Assembly: GCA_963721725.1 (NCBI GenBank)
Contig: CAVRLX010000009.1
Coordinates: forward strand, 310,001 to 374,000
From: RI-153 sp963721725
GTDB taxonomy: Bacteria; Chloroflexota; Anaerolineae; Caldilineales; Caldilineaceae
DNA length: 64,000 nucleotides
Direction: 5' to 3'
Of the stretch, positions 35,807 through 45,149 are shown in pieces. Under the pieces are notes generated by a model. The model saw only the letters and a list, made by a program, of their open reading frames with translations. It did no database searches and was not told the origin of the DNA. The stretch's first letter is position 1; each line of letters begins with the position of its first letter. The position numbers were made by a program, and so were the translations under genes.

Positions 35807-36884
35807 TTAGCGCAGATGCCCGCGCGCCGCCACCGGCCAGATCGTCTCCACCACGCCATTGCGCACGCCGTAGATCTGATCATGCAAAAAGACCGTGGCG
35901 TCGCCGTAGCCCAGCATGAAATCGAACTGATCGCCCACCGCGATGCTTTCGTTGGGCTGGGACAGCGTAACAATGCCATGCTCGGCAGAGGTCGCCACTT
36001 TGGTCACATGTTCAATGCCCATGGGTTTGGGCGGGTTGAGCCAGGCTGGCATGGTCTTGAACCCGGCGTCAAAGATGATGCGGTCTGGCGTGGGGCGGCT
36101 GGTGACTACGCTGCGCACAAAGATGGCGGGCTGCGTTTGCACGTTCCAGCCCGGCATAGGTCACATCGTTGAAAATGGCTCCGCCTGCTTGCACTTCGGT
36201 GACGCCCGCAATAAAAGGCGTCACATCCGCCGTGCCGCTGCCGCCACAACTGACGATCTCCACTGCAAAGCCCGCTTCTCGACAGCGCGCCACACAGCCA
36301 AGCAGCAGTTCAACCGAAGTCCGCGCCGCGCCCAGACGATCCACATTGGACAGCGCGTGCCCTTCCCAACTCATCAGCCCCACAAAGCGGATGCCCGACG
36401 TCTGGGCAATGGCTTGCACCAACGCCACCACGTCTTCAGGCTGCACCCCGGCCCGGTGCATCCCCGTGTCCACCTCGACCACAACACCGATCTCCACACC
36501 GGCGGCAAGCGCTGCTTCTCCTAATGCGGTGAGGGTGGCGGTGCTGTCCACGGCAATTTTCACGTCGGCATGCTGGCACAGACTCGCCAAGCGTCGATAT
36601 TTGTGTGGGCCGACGATCTGGTTGGCGATGAGAATATCGTGAATCCCCGCTGCCACCATGATTTCAGCCTCGCCCAATTTGGCACAGGTGAGGCCAATCG
36701 CCCCGGCGCGGATCAGCATGTGGGCAATGGCCGGGGTTTTGACGCCTTTGGTGTGGGGCCGCCAATGTACTCCGGCTGCTCGAAAATGGGCCGCCAACTG
36801 CTCGATATTTTGCTGAAGAGGGTCAAGATCTACCCACAAAAAAGGGGTATCTAGTTGATTCAAAGGGAGACCGATCTCACTCAC
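35807..36884 (-). CDS. D-threonine aldolase / D-serine dehydratase-like PLP protein (one frameshift)
   Basis: About 358 aa from a GTG at 36884 preceded by AAGGAG. Fold III PLP domain: L-D-T-P-F-L-W-V-D-L-D near the N-terminus and R-P-H-T-K-G-V-K with the Schiff-base Lys. One extra G in the run at 36150-36152 splits the gene; repair gives D-V-T-Y-A-G-W-N-V-Q. The C-terminus V-V-E-T-I-W-P-V-A-A-R-G is typical of the family. Where family members carry a metal-binding His next to a C-D-P-T element, this protein has G-Y-G-D-A-T, so a metal ligand may be replaced by Tyr. Function is probably on a D-hydroxy-amino acid, but the substrate is not known. Confidence 0.78.
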
Positions 36885-37079
36885 GGTACACTCCTTGCGT
36901 GGCGTGCGAAGCCAGGGGTTCAATCCCGGTGCCGGGTGACTTGCCCTCTGGCGGGTGATGGTGTAGAACTCTATTAAACCACTCTTCCCCAAAATCGACC
37001 GAACGGCTCCCGCCTGTGGTGGAATAGTGGGGCTGGCCCGACCTCTCACCCTTTAAGACCAAATGAAAGAGCAAACGTC

Positions 37080-38021
37080 GTGACAACTCAATTCCCTCTG
37101 ATTCGTGGTATTTTACCCGCGCTGATCACCCCCATGAACGCCGATGGCACAGCGGTCAACTTGGATACGCTGGATGGTCTGCTGGACTTTCTGCTAACAC
37201 GCGGCGTCAGCGGCTTCTTTGTCTGCGGCGGCACAGGCGAAGGTCTGTTGCAAAGTGTGGCCGAGCGCAAAGCGGTGCTAGAGCGGGTGATGGCGGTGGT
37301 GCGTGGCCGTGCCCATGTCATCGCCCACGTGGGCGCGCTGGCAACCCAAGATGCCCAAACGCTGGCAAGCCACGCCGCCGGGCTGGGTGTGGATGCCGTG
37401 GCCGCGGTGCCGCCCTTCTATTTCCGCGTAGATCGGGCCGCGCTGGTGGATCATTACCGGCTCATCGCCGAAGCCGCCGACGGTGTGCCCACGCATGTCT
37501 ACAACATCCCCGTTGCCACCCACGTGGAGATCAACGCCGAGATTGTCAAAGCCTTGATGGAGATTCCCAACGTGGCGGGCATCAAATATACCTCATCCAA
37601 CTTTTTCGATTTACAGAGCATCACCAAACTGCGCCCCGATTTCACCGTGCTTTCGGGCTTCGACGAAATGTGTCTGGCTGGTCTCTCTATGGGCGCGCAC
37701 GGTGCAATTGGCACAACTTACAACATTATGCCCGCCACCTTTACCGCGCTCTATCAAGCCACCCAGACCGGGGATTGGGCGCACGCACAGGCATTGCAAA
37801 CTCGTGCCAACGATGTGATCCAAGGCTTGCTCTCTGTGCCCACCGTGGCCGCGGTTAAAGCCATCCTCACTGAATGGGGCTATGATTGCGGCACTACGCG
37901 CCGCCCGCAACGCCCGCTCACCGGGGAGGAGCGCAGCCGCCTGTTCGCGTCAATGGAAGCCGTCGGCCTCGAAGCCCTCGAACGCGACTCCCTGGCCCTG
38001 CTCGCACCCGTCGCCGCCTAG
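37080..38021 (+). CDS. DHDPS/N-acetylneuraminate lyase family aldolase
   Basis: 313 aa from a GTG at 37080 with only a weak ribosome-binding site. TIM-barrel class I aldolase: G-G-T-G-E-G as the substrate-binding loop (usually G-S-T-G-E), V-Y-N-I-P carrying the catalytic Tyr, and A-G-I-K-Y-T-S-S carrying the Schiff-base Lys. The family splits or forms pyruvate-derived compounds (DapA, NanA, KDG aldolase). The loop composition and a catabolic neighbourhood favour a lyase over lysine biosynthesis, but this is inference. Divergent from the D-threonine-aldolase-like gene. Confidence 0.85.
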   Translation: MTTQFPLIRGILPALITPMNADGTAVNLDTLDGLLDFLLTRGVSGFFVCGGTGEGLLQSVAERKAVLERVMAVVRGRAHVIAHVGALATQDAQTLASHAAGLGVDAVAAVPPFYFRVDRAALVDHYRLIAEAADGVPTHVYNIPVATHVEINAEIVKALMEIPNVAGIKYTSSNFFDLQSITKLRPDFTVLSGFDEMCLAGLSMGAHGAIGTTYNIMPATFTALYQATQTGDWAHAQALQTRANDVIQGLLSVPTVAAVKAILTEWGYDCGTTRRPQRPLTGEERSRLFASMEAVGLEALERDSLALLAPVAA

Positions 38022-38051
38022 ACAGAAGTTGATCCGTAGAGTTCCAGAGGA

Positions 38052-38178
38052 TTCACCGCAAAGAGACAAAGATCACAAAGAAAAGCCAGGAATTTTCTGA
38101 AATCTGTGAAAATCCGCTTAATCGCCTGAATCTGTATTCTATTTCTGGAAATCTGCGCAATCTGTGTAATCTGCGGAT
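38052..38178. repeat. CGCAAAG-type interspersed repeat, copy 2
   Basis: Starts with ACCGCAAAGAGACAAAG words, contains the shared TTCTATTTCTGGAAATCT at 38137-38154 and ends in AATCTGTGTAATCTGCGG. Fills the gap between the aldolase and aldo/keto reductase genes. Confidence 0.7.
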
Positions 38179-38203
38179 CACTTTCTGCCCCCTGAGAACA
38201 CAT

Positions 38204-39158
38204 ATGATCTATCGAACATTAGGACGCACGGGGCTGCGGGTCTCGGCGCTGGCGCTGGGAACTGTGGAATTGGGGCTGGATTATGGCATCCGCGTGCCCG
38301 GTCACTATGGCCGCCCGCCTTTGGATGACGCCATCGCCCTGGTTCACGCTGCCCTGGATGCGGGCATCAATTTTATCGACACCGCCCGCGCCTATGGTGA
38401 AAGCGAAACCGTGCTGGGGCTGGCGCTTCAGGGTCGGCGTGATGATGTGGTCTTGGCGACGAAAGTGCGCCCGGCCCGGCCCGATGGCAGCGTCCCCACT
38501 GGCGCTGATTTGTCCGCTGCCATGCGCGCTGCGCTGGAAACCAGCCTGCCGCGCACTCCAAACCGATTGCGTCGATCTCTGGCAGATCCACAACCTGGAC
38601 GAAGCACTGCTGGCCCAAATCGACGAACTGGCGGCGATCTTCGCCGAGGTGCAACAGGCGGGCAAGGTGCGCTGGATCGGTGCATCGACGTATGGCACAG
38701 CCTTGCCCCGCGCCGCCATTGAAAGCAACCTTTTTGATGTGCTGCAAGTCACCTATTCGGTGCTGGACCAGCGGCTGGCAGATGACGTATTCGCGCTGGC
38801 CCAACGTCACAACATCGGACTGGTGGTGCGCTCGGTGCTGCTGCAAGGCGTCCTCACCGACCGCGGCGATTACTTGCCTGTCCATTTGGAGGCGCTGCGT
38901 CGTCGATCTCAAGAATTTCGGCGGGTGGTGGCGGAAAGCCACACTGGCTTAACCCCGGCCCAGGTTGCTGTTGCCTTTGGCGTCATGCCCGCAGCCGTTG
39001 GCGCTGTGCTGCTCGGCGTGCGTACCCAGGCCGAACTGGCCGAAAATCTACAGGCATGGCAAACGCCGCTGCCGTCGGCACTGGTTGCGCAGTTGCGCTC
39101 CCTGCGCCTGGACGATGACGATCTCCTCAACCCGGCCACGTGGAATCTGGGCAGCTAA
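38204..39158 (+). CDS. Aldo/keto reductase (one frameshift)
   Basis: About 317 aa when repaired. L-G-R-T-G-L-R-V-S-A-L-A-L-G-T starts the barrel. F-I-D-T-A-R-A-Y-G-E-S-E gives the catalytic Asp and Tyr, A-T-K-V the catalytic Lys, and V-D-L-W-Q-I-H-N-L-D the His position. One extra base at ~38548-38553 breaks the frame; removing it restores T-S-L-R-A-L-Q-T-D-C-V-D. NADPH-dependent reductase or sugar dehydrogenase of the AKR superfamily, substrate unknown. Confidence 0.85.
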
Positions 39159-39206
39159 CACAGCGCGATGTTGACCGGGACCACGTCGCTAGGATAAAGT
39201 TTGAGC

Positions 39207-40094
39207 ATGAGCTACCCAATCGATCTGCAAGTTCATTCCACCTTTTCCGACGGCACGGAGACGCCCACGCAGTTGGTCGCCCGTGCCGTTGCGTTGGGCA
39301 TTCACACCCTGGCGATCACCGATCACGACAGCGTGCTGGGCGTGGCCGAAGCGGTGAGTGCAGGCGCTGAAATGGGCGTGCGCGTGCTGCCTGCCATCGA
39401 ATTCAGTACCACCAGCCAGCGTGAACGAGATTTCCTCGACATCAACATTTTAGGCTATGGCATCCGTCACACAGACCCAGCGCTGCTTGCCAGCCTGCAA
39501 CAGGTGATGGACGCCCGTGTCGAGCAGAAGATCCGCCAGATCGAACGGCTGCAAAGCTATGGCGTACATGTGCCTGTGGACGAAGTGCTGGCCCTGGCCG
39601 GGGGCATGCCCGGTCGCCCACACATCGCCCAGGTTGCCTTGCTCCACAACCCCCAGCGCTTCCAGAGCATCAGCGATGTCTTTGCCCAATTTCTCGCCGC
39701 CGACGCCCCCAATTCTGTCTTTGTGAAGCGCAGTTTCAGCCTGCGTGTAGAGGACGCCATCGCGCTGGCCCACGCTGCCGGGGGCAGCGCTGTGCTGGCC
39801 CATCCCGGCATCTACAGCCGCGTACGCAATATTGACGACGCCGTCGCCCGCATGGTTGCCGCCGGGCTGGATGGCATCGAGATCCGCTACCCCTATGAGC
39901 GTGAAGCTCGCCGCAGTGTAGAGGCCACTACGCGCGCCGCCGTGATGGCCCATTTTGCCGAACTGGCGCGGCGCTATAATCTCCTGATCACCGGCGGCAG
40001 TGACTATCATGGCGCACGCAAGCCCAATGAAATGGGCGAAGCTGGCCTCACCCATGCCGAATGGCAGAGCTTGTGCGAAAGGACCGGTTGGTGA
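39207..40094 (+). CDS. PHP-domain metal-dependent phosphoesterase
   Basis: 295 aa from the ATG at 39207. D-L-Q-V-H-S-T-F-S-D-G-T and I-T-D-H-D-S are the first PHP metal motifs, with later A-H-P-G-I-Y and G-S-D-Y-H-G. It is like YciV/RNase AM (5'-3' exoribonuclease and 3',5'-nucleotide bisphosphate phosphatase) in layout and length, though the exact substrate is unproven. Its stop overlaps the start of the alanine racemase gene by 4 nt (GTGA), so the two are translationally coupled. Confidence 0.85.
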   Translation: MSYPIDLQVHSTFSDGTETPTQLVARAVALGIHTLAITDHDSVLGVAEAVSAGAEMGVRVLPAIEFSTTSQRERDFLDINILGYGIRHTDPALLASLQQVMDARVEQKIRQIERLQSYGVHVPVDEVLALAGGMPGRPHIAQVALLHNPQRFQSISDVFAQFLAADAPNSVFVKRSFSLRVEDAIALAHAAGGSAVLAHPGIYSRVRNIDDAVARMVAAGLDGIEIRYPYEREARRSVEATTRAAVMAHFAELARRYNLLITGGSDYHGARKPNEMGEAGLTHAEWQSLCERTGW

Positions 40095-41228
40095 CTTCTG
40101 CGTTGCCCCCCCGCCCCACTTGGCTGGAGATCGACCTCGCCGCCATCCGCGGCAACGTGCGTTTGCTGCGCCAGCAGATCGGCCCCGACCGCCAACTTTT
40201 CGCCGTGGTCAAAGCCAACGCCTATGGTCACGGCGCAACGTTGGTTGCTCCCGCCGCCCTGGACACGGGCGCGGATCGGCTGGCGGTGGCGACGGTGGGC
40301 GAGGCTCTCGATCTGCGGACGGCTGGCATCACCGCCCCGATTCTCGTGCTGGGCTATACCCCCCCCTGGCTGGCCGAAACTGCCCTTCACCACGATTTGG
40401 CGCTCACCCTCTATGATGCCGAACTTGCCGCAGCTTTTGCCGATGTCGCCCGCGGGCAGGGCAAAGGGCTGGCCGTTCACATTAAAGTCGATACGGGGAT
40501 GCACCGCTTTGGGATCTACCCGCCTGATCTGCCCGCTCTGTTGACGCACCTGCGCGGGGTGGATGGGCTGACCGTAGAGGGCATTTACACCCACTTCAGC
40601 AGCGCCGACGAAGCCGACAAAACCTTTTCCCGCGTCCAGTTGCGCCAGTTTGAAAATGCCTTAGCTGCGGTTGACGCCGTCGGGCTGCGTCCCCCCCTGA
40701 TCCACGCTGCCAACTCCGCTGCCACCCTCAGCCTCGCCTCCGCCTATTTCAATGCCGTGCGCGCCGGGATTGCCCTGTATGGGCTGCACCCCAGCGCGGA
40801 GACGCCGCTGCCCGACTGGCTTTCGGCCTGCCCTGCGCTGGGTGGCGCGCATCGCCCAGGTGAAAACTCTGCAAGCGGGTGACGCCGTCTCCTATGGCAA
40901 CACCTACATCGCCCCAGGTCCGCGCACCGTGGCGGTGATCCCCGTGGGCTATGCCGATGGCTTTCCGCGTGCCCCGCACACGTGGGAAAGCGTGCTCATC
41001 GGCGGGCAACCCGCGCCGATTCTGGGGCGGGTCTGTATGGATTCAACGATTGTGGACGTGACCGAAATTGCCGCGCAGCAGCCCGTGTGCATCGGCGACG
41101 AAGTGGTGCTTATCGGCGGTCAGGGGAGCGCCCACCTGACCGCCGAAATCGTCGCCGCCCGCCTGGGCACGATTAACTACGAAGTCGTCAGCCGTCTCAT
41201 GGCAAGGTTGCCCAGAATGGGAATTTAA
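40091..41228 (+). CDS. alr: Alanine racemase (one frameshift)
   Basis: About 378 aa. The GTG at 40091 overlaps the upstream stop and follows AAAGGA. The PLP Lys is in A-V-V-K-A-N-A-Y-G-H-G. H-I-K-V-D-T-G-M-H-R-F-G and G-R-V-C-M-D-S-T, with the second-subunit region V-G-Y-A-D-G-F-P-R, are canonical. One extra base near 40814-40826 divides the gene; repair gives F-R-P-A-L-R-W-V-A-R-I. It interconverts L- and D-alanine for peptidoglycan. The tyrosine catalytic residue region S-Y-G-N-T-Y is intact after the junction. Confidence 0.9.
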
Positions 41229-41245
41229 CGTGGGGGGAGAATTTT

Positions 41246-41362
41246 AACGCAAAGGCGCAAAGATGCAGAGACGCAAAGAAGAAAAGTCCTTCAGATCTGC
41301 GGGAATCCGCCCGATCTGCGTCATCTGCGTTCTATTTCTGGAAATCTCTGCGCCTTTGCGTT
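41246..41362. repeat. CGCAAAG-type interspersed repeat, copy 3
   Basis: The ends AACGCAAAGGCGCA (41246-41259) and TGCGCCTTTGCGTT (41349-41362) are perfect inverted repeats, and the shared TTCTATTTCTGGAAATCT lies at 41330-41347. The clearest copy, showing that the element is a ~117-nt terminal-inverted-repeat structure. Confidence 0.75.
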
Positions 41363-41391
41363 GAACTGCTTTCTTTGAAAAGGATTTTCTA

Positions 41392-42072
41392 ATGAACGCG
41401 GAATTACAAGCGAAGGCCGAGGTGATCTTCGCGGCGTTGGTATCTGAATACGGCGATCTGCCCTGGGAGCGCCATGCTGATCCCGTGGACGCGCTGATCG
41501 GGACCATCCTCAGCGCCAACACCAACGACCGCAATAGTGGCAAAGCGTTTGACACGTTGAAAGAGCGCTTTGGCGACGACTGGGACGCCGTGCGCACAGC
41601 GCCACTAGATGAGATTAAAGACGCCATCCGCGTGGCCGGGATGTACAACCAGAAAGCGCCCAACATTGTGGCGACGCTGGAGAAGCTCAAGGCCGACCGC
41701 GGCGAGTATCGCCTGGACGATCTGCCTGACATGCCCGTGGCTGAGGCCCAAGCCTACCTGGAAAGCTTTCCCGGCGTGGGCCACAAGACGGCCAGCATTG
41801 TGCTGCTCTTTTGCTTCAACATGGGCGCATTCCCGGTGGATACCCACGTACAGCGCCAGAGCCAGCGATTGGGCATCAGCGAGCGCACCGCTTCGCCCGC
41901 CAAAGTGAAGGCGACTTGGGAAAGTCTGCTGCCTCCGGAAACCTACTATCTGCTCCATATCCACCTGATCCGCCACGGGCGCGAGGTCTGCCAAGCGCGT
42001 ACCCCCCGCTGTGAGATCTGCGTGTTACAAGCCCACTGTGATTATTTTCGGGGAAATGCCCTTAAAGATTAG
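41392..42072 (+). CDS. nth: Endonuclease III family DNA glycosylase
   Basis: 226 aa, ATG after AAAGGA. The helix-hairpin-helix is F-P-G-V-G-H-K-T-A-S with the catalytic Lys, and V-D-T-H-V has the catalytic Asp. The C-terminal C-x6-C-x2-C-x5-C loop (C-Q-A-R-T-P-R-C-E-I-C-V-L-Q-A-H-C) binds a 4Fe-4S cluster. It removes oxidised pyrimidines and cleaves the AP site. Full length for the family. Confidence 0.93.
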   Translation: MNAELQAKAEVIFAALVSEYGDLPWERHADPVDALIGTILSANTNDRNSGKAFDTLKERFGDDWDAVRTAPLDEIKDAIRVAGMYNQKAPNIVATLEKLKADRGEYRLDDLPDMPVAEAQAYLESFPGVGHKTASIVLLFCFNMGAFPVDTHVQRQSQRLGISERTASPAKVKATWESLLPPETYYLLHIHLIRHGREVCQARTPRCEICVLQAHCDYFRGNALKD

Positions 42073-42114
42073 GGGAGTGGTCTCTCAGTCCACTCTCTAA
42101 GCTTTCCATAAACG

Positions 42115-42145
42115 CAAAAAAGCCACTGCAATCATGCAGTGGCTT
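42115..42145 (-). terminator. rpsT terminator
   Basis: On the minus strand AAGCCACTGCA, loop TGAT, TGCAGTGGCTT followed by a T run, about 30 nt after the rpsT stop. The plus-strand gene nth converges on it and could use it too. Confidence 0.88.
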
Positions 42146-42177
42146 TCGCGCTGATCTTCAATTGTGCCGAGAATCGC

Positions 42178-42447
42178 TTAGGCGGCTTCTTCGGTCTTAT
42201 TGAGCGCCAACATCAGGCGGCTCTTGCGGCGAGATGCGTTATTGGCGTGGATCGCGCCCTTCTGGGCGGCTTTGTCCAGCGCCTGCACGGCCTTGGTCAC
42301 GGCCTCGCTGGCAGCCGGGTCACCTGCTTCAACCAGAACACGTGCCTTTTTGATGGCCGTGCGGGCGCTGCTGCGGTAGACCCGATTTTGGGCGTAGCGT
42401 TTTTCGCTTTGGCGGACTCGCTTCTCGGCAGACTTGTTGTTTGGCAT
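42178..42447 (-). CDS. rpsT: 30S ribosomal protein S20
   Basis: 89 aa, preceded by AAAGGAG. A basic, helical small-subunit protein: M-P-N-N-K-S-A-E-K-R-V-R-Q-S at the N-terminus and the H-A-N-N-A-S-R-R-K-S-R-L signature near the C-terminus. Single-gene transcript with its own promoter and terminator. Confidence 0.96.
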   Translation of the reverse strand: MPNNKSAEKRVRQSEKRYAQNRVYRSSARTAIKKARVLVEAGDPAASEAVTKAVQALDKAAQKGAIHANNASRRKSRLMLALNKTEEAA

Positions 42448-42569
42448 GGTCTACTCCTTTTGTAATCGAACTCGATGCCCCGTTGGTACTTGCGTTTAGA
42501 TTTCAACAGCAACGGCCAGAGCCGCGGCCGAACGTTTCATATTCATAATCGAACAGTCCACAAGCATGT

Positions 42570-42599
42570 ATCATATCAAAGATGGGGCGCACTGTCCAA
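42570..42599 (-). promoter_or_regulatory. rpsT promoter
   Basis: On the minus strand TGGACA (or TTGGAC) and TATGAT (42570-42575) with a 17-18 nt spacer, about 120 nt upstream of rpsT. Confidence 0.55.
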
Positions 42600-42704
42600 C
42601 TGGGGAGGTTGTGAAATCGTACAAGTCTCATCACCTTGTTACACTCTGCAGTAGCACACAAGGCTATTTTTCAAAGAGCAAAAAATCTTCCTTTGTGGTG
42701 TTGC

Positions 42705-43388
42705 TTAGTATACCTTGTCAGGTCTGCCACGATTCTGCTCTGTCTCAATCAGATCGTTCATGGCCTCTTCAATATACGGATAGGCCAGCCAGACTGATGC
42801 CGCCCCAAACAGCGCACCGGTGAGAGTCCGTAGCCACCAATTGCTTTCGCGTAGCCCAAAGAGACCGGTCAAACCGTCCAGGGCAATGGGGATGAGAAAG
42901 AGCAGATAGACCCTGAGGCTGGGCGAGCGCAACCGTCGCCGTACCAGGGCAAAGAGCAGCCCGGCCACCAGCACCGAAGCATAGATTGCCATGTCGCGCT
43001 GGCAGATGGCGACTTTATAGCCTAACTCTGGGTTGCCGATAAAGCCGCGCCGCTCAAGAATGCCCAATCCTTCGGCCAAACCGTTGGCTTCCAGCATGGG
43101 CAGGCTATAGAGCGGCTCTGCGCCAAAGAGGAAGTAGCTGTGATCGGGCAGTTGGTGGCAGGCGAAAGCGTAGATGCCATAGATGGCCCCTGCTGGCCCT
43201 GTCCAGCCCCAGTGGGTGAAAAGTGGGGCCAACATGGGCAAGAGCAGATAGAGGGCCACGGCAATATTGAAGAGCGCCAGCCAATGACGGGCTATCCCCA
43301 ACACGAGGCTGTTGGCTGCGCGGGCTAGTCGAGACTGTGCCGGTGCAAGTGGTGTCTCCGCTGGTGGCGGATTAGATGGGGTTGACAT
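42705..43388 (-). CDS. DUF2085 membrane protein
   Basis: 227 aa with about five membrane segments. The DUF2085 hallmarks are F-A-C-H-Q-L-P-D-H-S-Y near residue 77 and I-C-Q-R-D-M-A-I-Y near 130, both Cys/His-containing and possibly metal- or haem-linked. Function unknown. Its first 17 nt overlap the glutaredoxin gene, so it is the last gene of the ccm/ccd cluster, and a role in envelope redox or haem handling is a reasonable guess. Confidence 0.82.
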   Translation of the reverse strand: MSTPSNPPPAETPLAPAQSRLARAANSLVLGIARHWLALFNIAVALYLLLPMLAPLFTHWGWTGPAGAIYGIYAFACHQLPDHSYFLFGAEPLYSLPMLEANGLAEGLGILERRGFIGNPELGYKVAICQRDMAIYASVLVAGLLFALVRRRLRSPSLRVYLLFLIPIALDGLTGLFGLRESNWWLRTLTGALFGAASVWLAYPYIEEAMNDLIETEQNRGRPDKVY

Positions 43389-43659
43389 GGGTTTCTCGCG
43401 GACCGTCTAGGCTGACCAAATGTTTGATCTGCTGACGCAATACTAGTTGACTCAGGGGAGCGGCCAGTTCGACCCTCAGATCGCCGAAGCGGATCTCCAC
43501 GACGGGGATACGCAGGCGGTATGCGCGCAGCAATTCTTTGTCATCCAGGATGTTGCACTCGCGAAACTCGAACTGAAATTCATCCTGAAGATCGGCCAGA
43601 TCAAGTTTCGCCATCTCGCAAAGATGACAGTCAGGTTGCGTAAAGAGGATCACTTGCAT
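43372..43659 (-). CDS. Glutaredoxin-family protein
   Basis: 95 aa. C-H-L-C in the position of the thioredoxin-fold redox motif (Q-P-D-C-H-L-C-E-M-A), and I-P-V-V-E with the cis-Pro. DUF836-like glutaredoxins are of this size. Located 3 nt after the TlpA-like gene and overlapping DUF2085, so probably involved in the thiol relay of this cluster, although it has no signal peptide. Confidence 0.82.
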   Translation of the reverse strand: MQVILFTQPDCHLCEMAKLDLADLQDEFQFEFRECNILDDKELLRAYRLRIPVVEIRFGDLRVELAAPLSQLVLRQQIKHLVSLDGPRETHVNPI

Positions 43660-43662
43660 GGT

Positions 43663-44241
43663 CTATTGCCCCAACTGCAAAGCGGCAACACGGTCGGCCA
43701 GCACTCTAGGGTTAAGCAGTCCATCCCAGCGGCTTGCCAGCGTACCGTCGGCGTGGATGAAGACCGTAAGCGGTAGCCCACGTGCGCCATAGGCTTTTTG
43801 GAGTTCACCGTCATTATCCAGGACCACGGGCATGGTCATCTGAAATTCCTCGGCGAAGGGACGGACTTTCTCTTCAGATTCTTCGACGTTAATTTCAATC
43901 ACAACGAGATCGGGATTTTCCCGATGTAGCGCCACCAGTTCGGGCATTTCCAGACGGCAAGGACCGCACCACGTGGCCCAAAAGTTGATCACCACAGGCG
44001 TGCCCTGGAGATCACTCAAGGCTGCGCCACGGCCATCATCAAGAATGAAAGCGAAGTCAGGCGCCGGCTTGCCCACGCTGGCAACGGGGCTACCGGCCAC
44101 ATTCGCCACAGCCGGGAAGCCACGCCCCAGTTCATTTGGGAAATCGGCCAGCGTGATGGATTGAAAGTTAACGGGCGGGGCCGCTGGTGTACACGCCGCC
44201 ACCAGCAAAACGGCCATGATCCCCCAGAGCCACTTGGTCAT
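43663..44241 (-). CDS. TlpA/ResA-like thioredoxin lipoprotein
   Basis: 192 aa. The N-terminal lipobox L-L-V-A-A-C predicts a lipid-anchored extracytoplasmic protein. The redoxin domain has W-A-T-W-C-G-P-C-R and a cis-Pro loop G-L-P-L-T-V-F. Such proteins (CcmG/ResA) reduce the apocytochrome c haem-binding cysteines. The gene overlaps the ccdA stop by 4 nt (ATGA), and CcdA would supply its electrons. Confidence 0.9.
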   Translation of the reverse strand: MTKWLWGIMAVLLVAACTPAAPPVNFQSITLADFPNELGRGFPAVANVAGSPVASVGKPAPDFAFILDDGRGAALSDLQGTPVVINFWATWCGPCRLEMPELVALHRENPDLVVIEINVEESEEKVRPFAEEFQMTMPVVLDNDGELQKAYGARGLPLTVFIHADGTLASRWDGLLNPRVLADRVAALQLGQ

Positions 44242-45149
44242 TTTGCGCTGCTTCCCAGCGATGCGCCGCTGAGATAGCCGATGTAGGCAGGAACCAACGG
44301 CAGTACACAGGGGCTGATAAAGCTGATCAGCCCGGCGATGAGCGCCAGCGGCATGGCGCTGACAATGTTGGGATCAAGGGCATTAACCACGCCCAGGTTG
44401 GTGGAGAGATCCCCTTCGAGGCTGAGCACAAAACGGTTGAGAAAATCAAAGGAGGTGGTCAGGCGCTGCAACTGTTCGCTCCAAAGCAGCCAGGCCACAA
44501 TCAGCAAAAAGATACCGCTAATCAAACTAATAATATTGGCATGGCGGTTCATTTTGCGCAGCACGCCCGTTGCTTGCCCAAAGGCCAGCCCTGTGAGCAA
44601 AAAGGGGATGCCCAATCCCAGGCTATAGACCGCCAACAACAGAGACCCTTGCCAGACGGTGGCGGTGTTGGTGGCAAGGTAGAGAATGCTGGCGAGAATG
44701 GGGCCGATACAGGGAACCCAGCCGGCGCTGAAACTCATGCCCATCAACATGCTGCTGGCATAGCCCCAGCGGCGGCCCACTTTGTGCATTTCCACCACGC
44801 GCCGCTCGGTGTAGAGCAGGCCGTTGAGAAAGCTGAGTACGTCAACCAAGGCCTGGGCCGCTGGATTGGTGGCGAGGTTGGCACTGCGCGAGATCCAATC
44901 GATCAGCCAGCGCACAACGCCCAGCGTTACCATGGCAAAGATGAAGAGCAAAATCGCTCCAATTTTTTGTAAAATCGTAAAATAGACGTTCAACCCTTGC
45001 CCCAGCAAAACGGCGGCGGGGCCAAACAAGAATGTGAAAATAATCGAAAAACCGAGCACGAAGGCGACGGCGTGGCTGAAGGTTACCCATCGGCTCACCG
45101 GAACTTGAATTGGTCGTGTTATGTTTCCATCTGTGACTGCTTGCACCAT
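44238..45149 (-). CDS. ccdA: Cytochrome c biogenesis protein CcdA
   Basis: 303 aa. Six or more membrane helices of the DsbD/CcdA family, which carry reducing power across the membrane. Family landmarks: F-S-A-G-W-V-P-C-I-G-P near residue 150 and I-S-P-C-V-L-P-L-V-P-A-Y near the C-terminus, each with one redox Cys and Pro. The two halves are in swapped order: the S-P-C-V-L-P half, usually N-terminal, is at the C-terminus here. That may be a circularly permuted arrangement worth checking. Start ATG with AAAGGG upstream. Confidence 0.85.
   Translation of the reverse strand: MVQAVTDGNITRPIQVPVSRWVTFSHAVAFVLGFSIIFTFLFGPAAVLLGQGLNVYFTILQKIGAILLFIFAMVTLGVVRWLIDWISRSANLATNPAAQALVDVLSFLNGLLYTERRVVEMHKVGRRWGYASSMLMGMSFSAGWVPCIGPILASILYLATNTATVWQGSLLLAVYSLGLGIPFLLTGLAFGQATGVLRKMNRHANIISLISGIFLLIVAWLLWSEQLQRLTTSFDFLNRFVLSLEGDLSTNLGVVNALDPNIVSAMPLALIAGLISFISPCVLPLVPAYIGYLSGASLGSSAK

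Noticed and set aside
36895..36945. tRNA-like stretch (GGGGTTCAATCCC) upstream of the aldolase gene
   Set aside because: The T-loop-like words do not continue into a complete cloverleaf; no matching acceptor, D or anticodon arms could be drawn.
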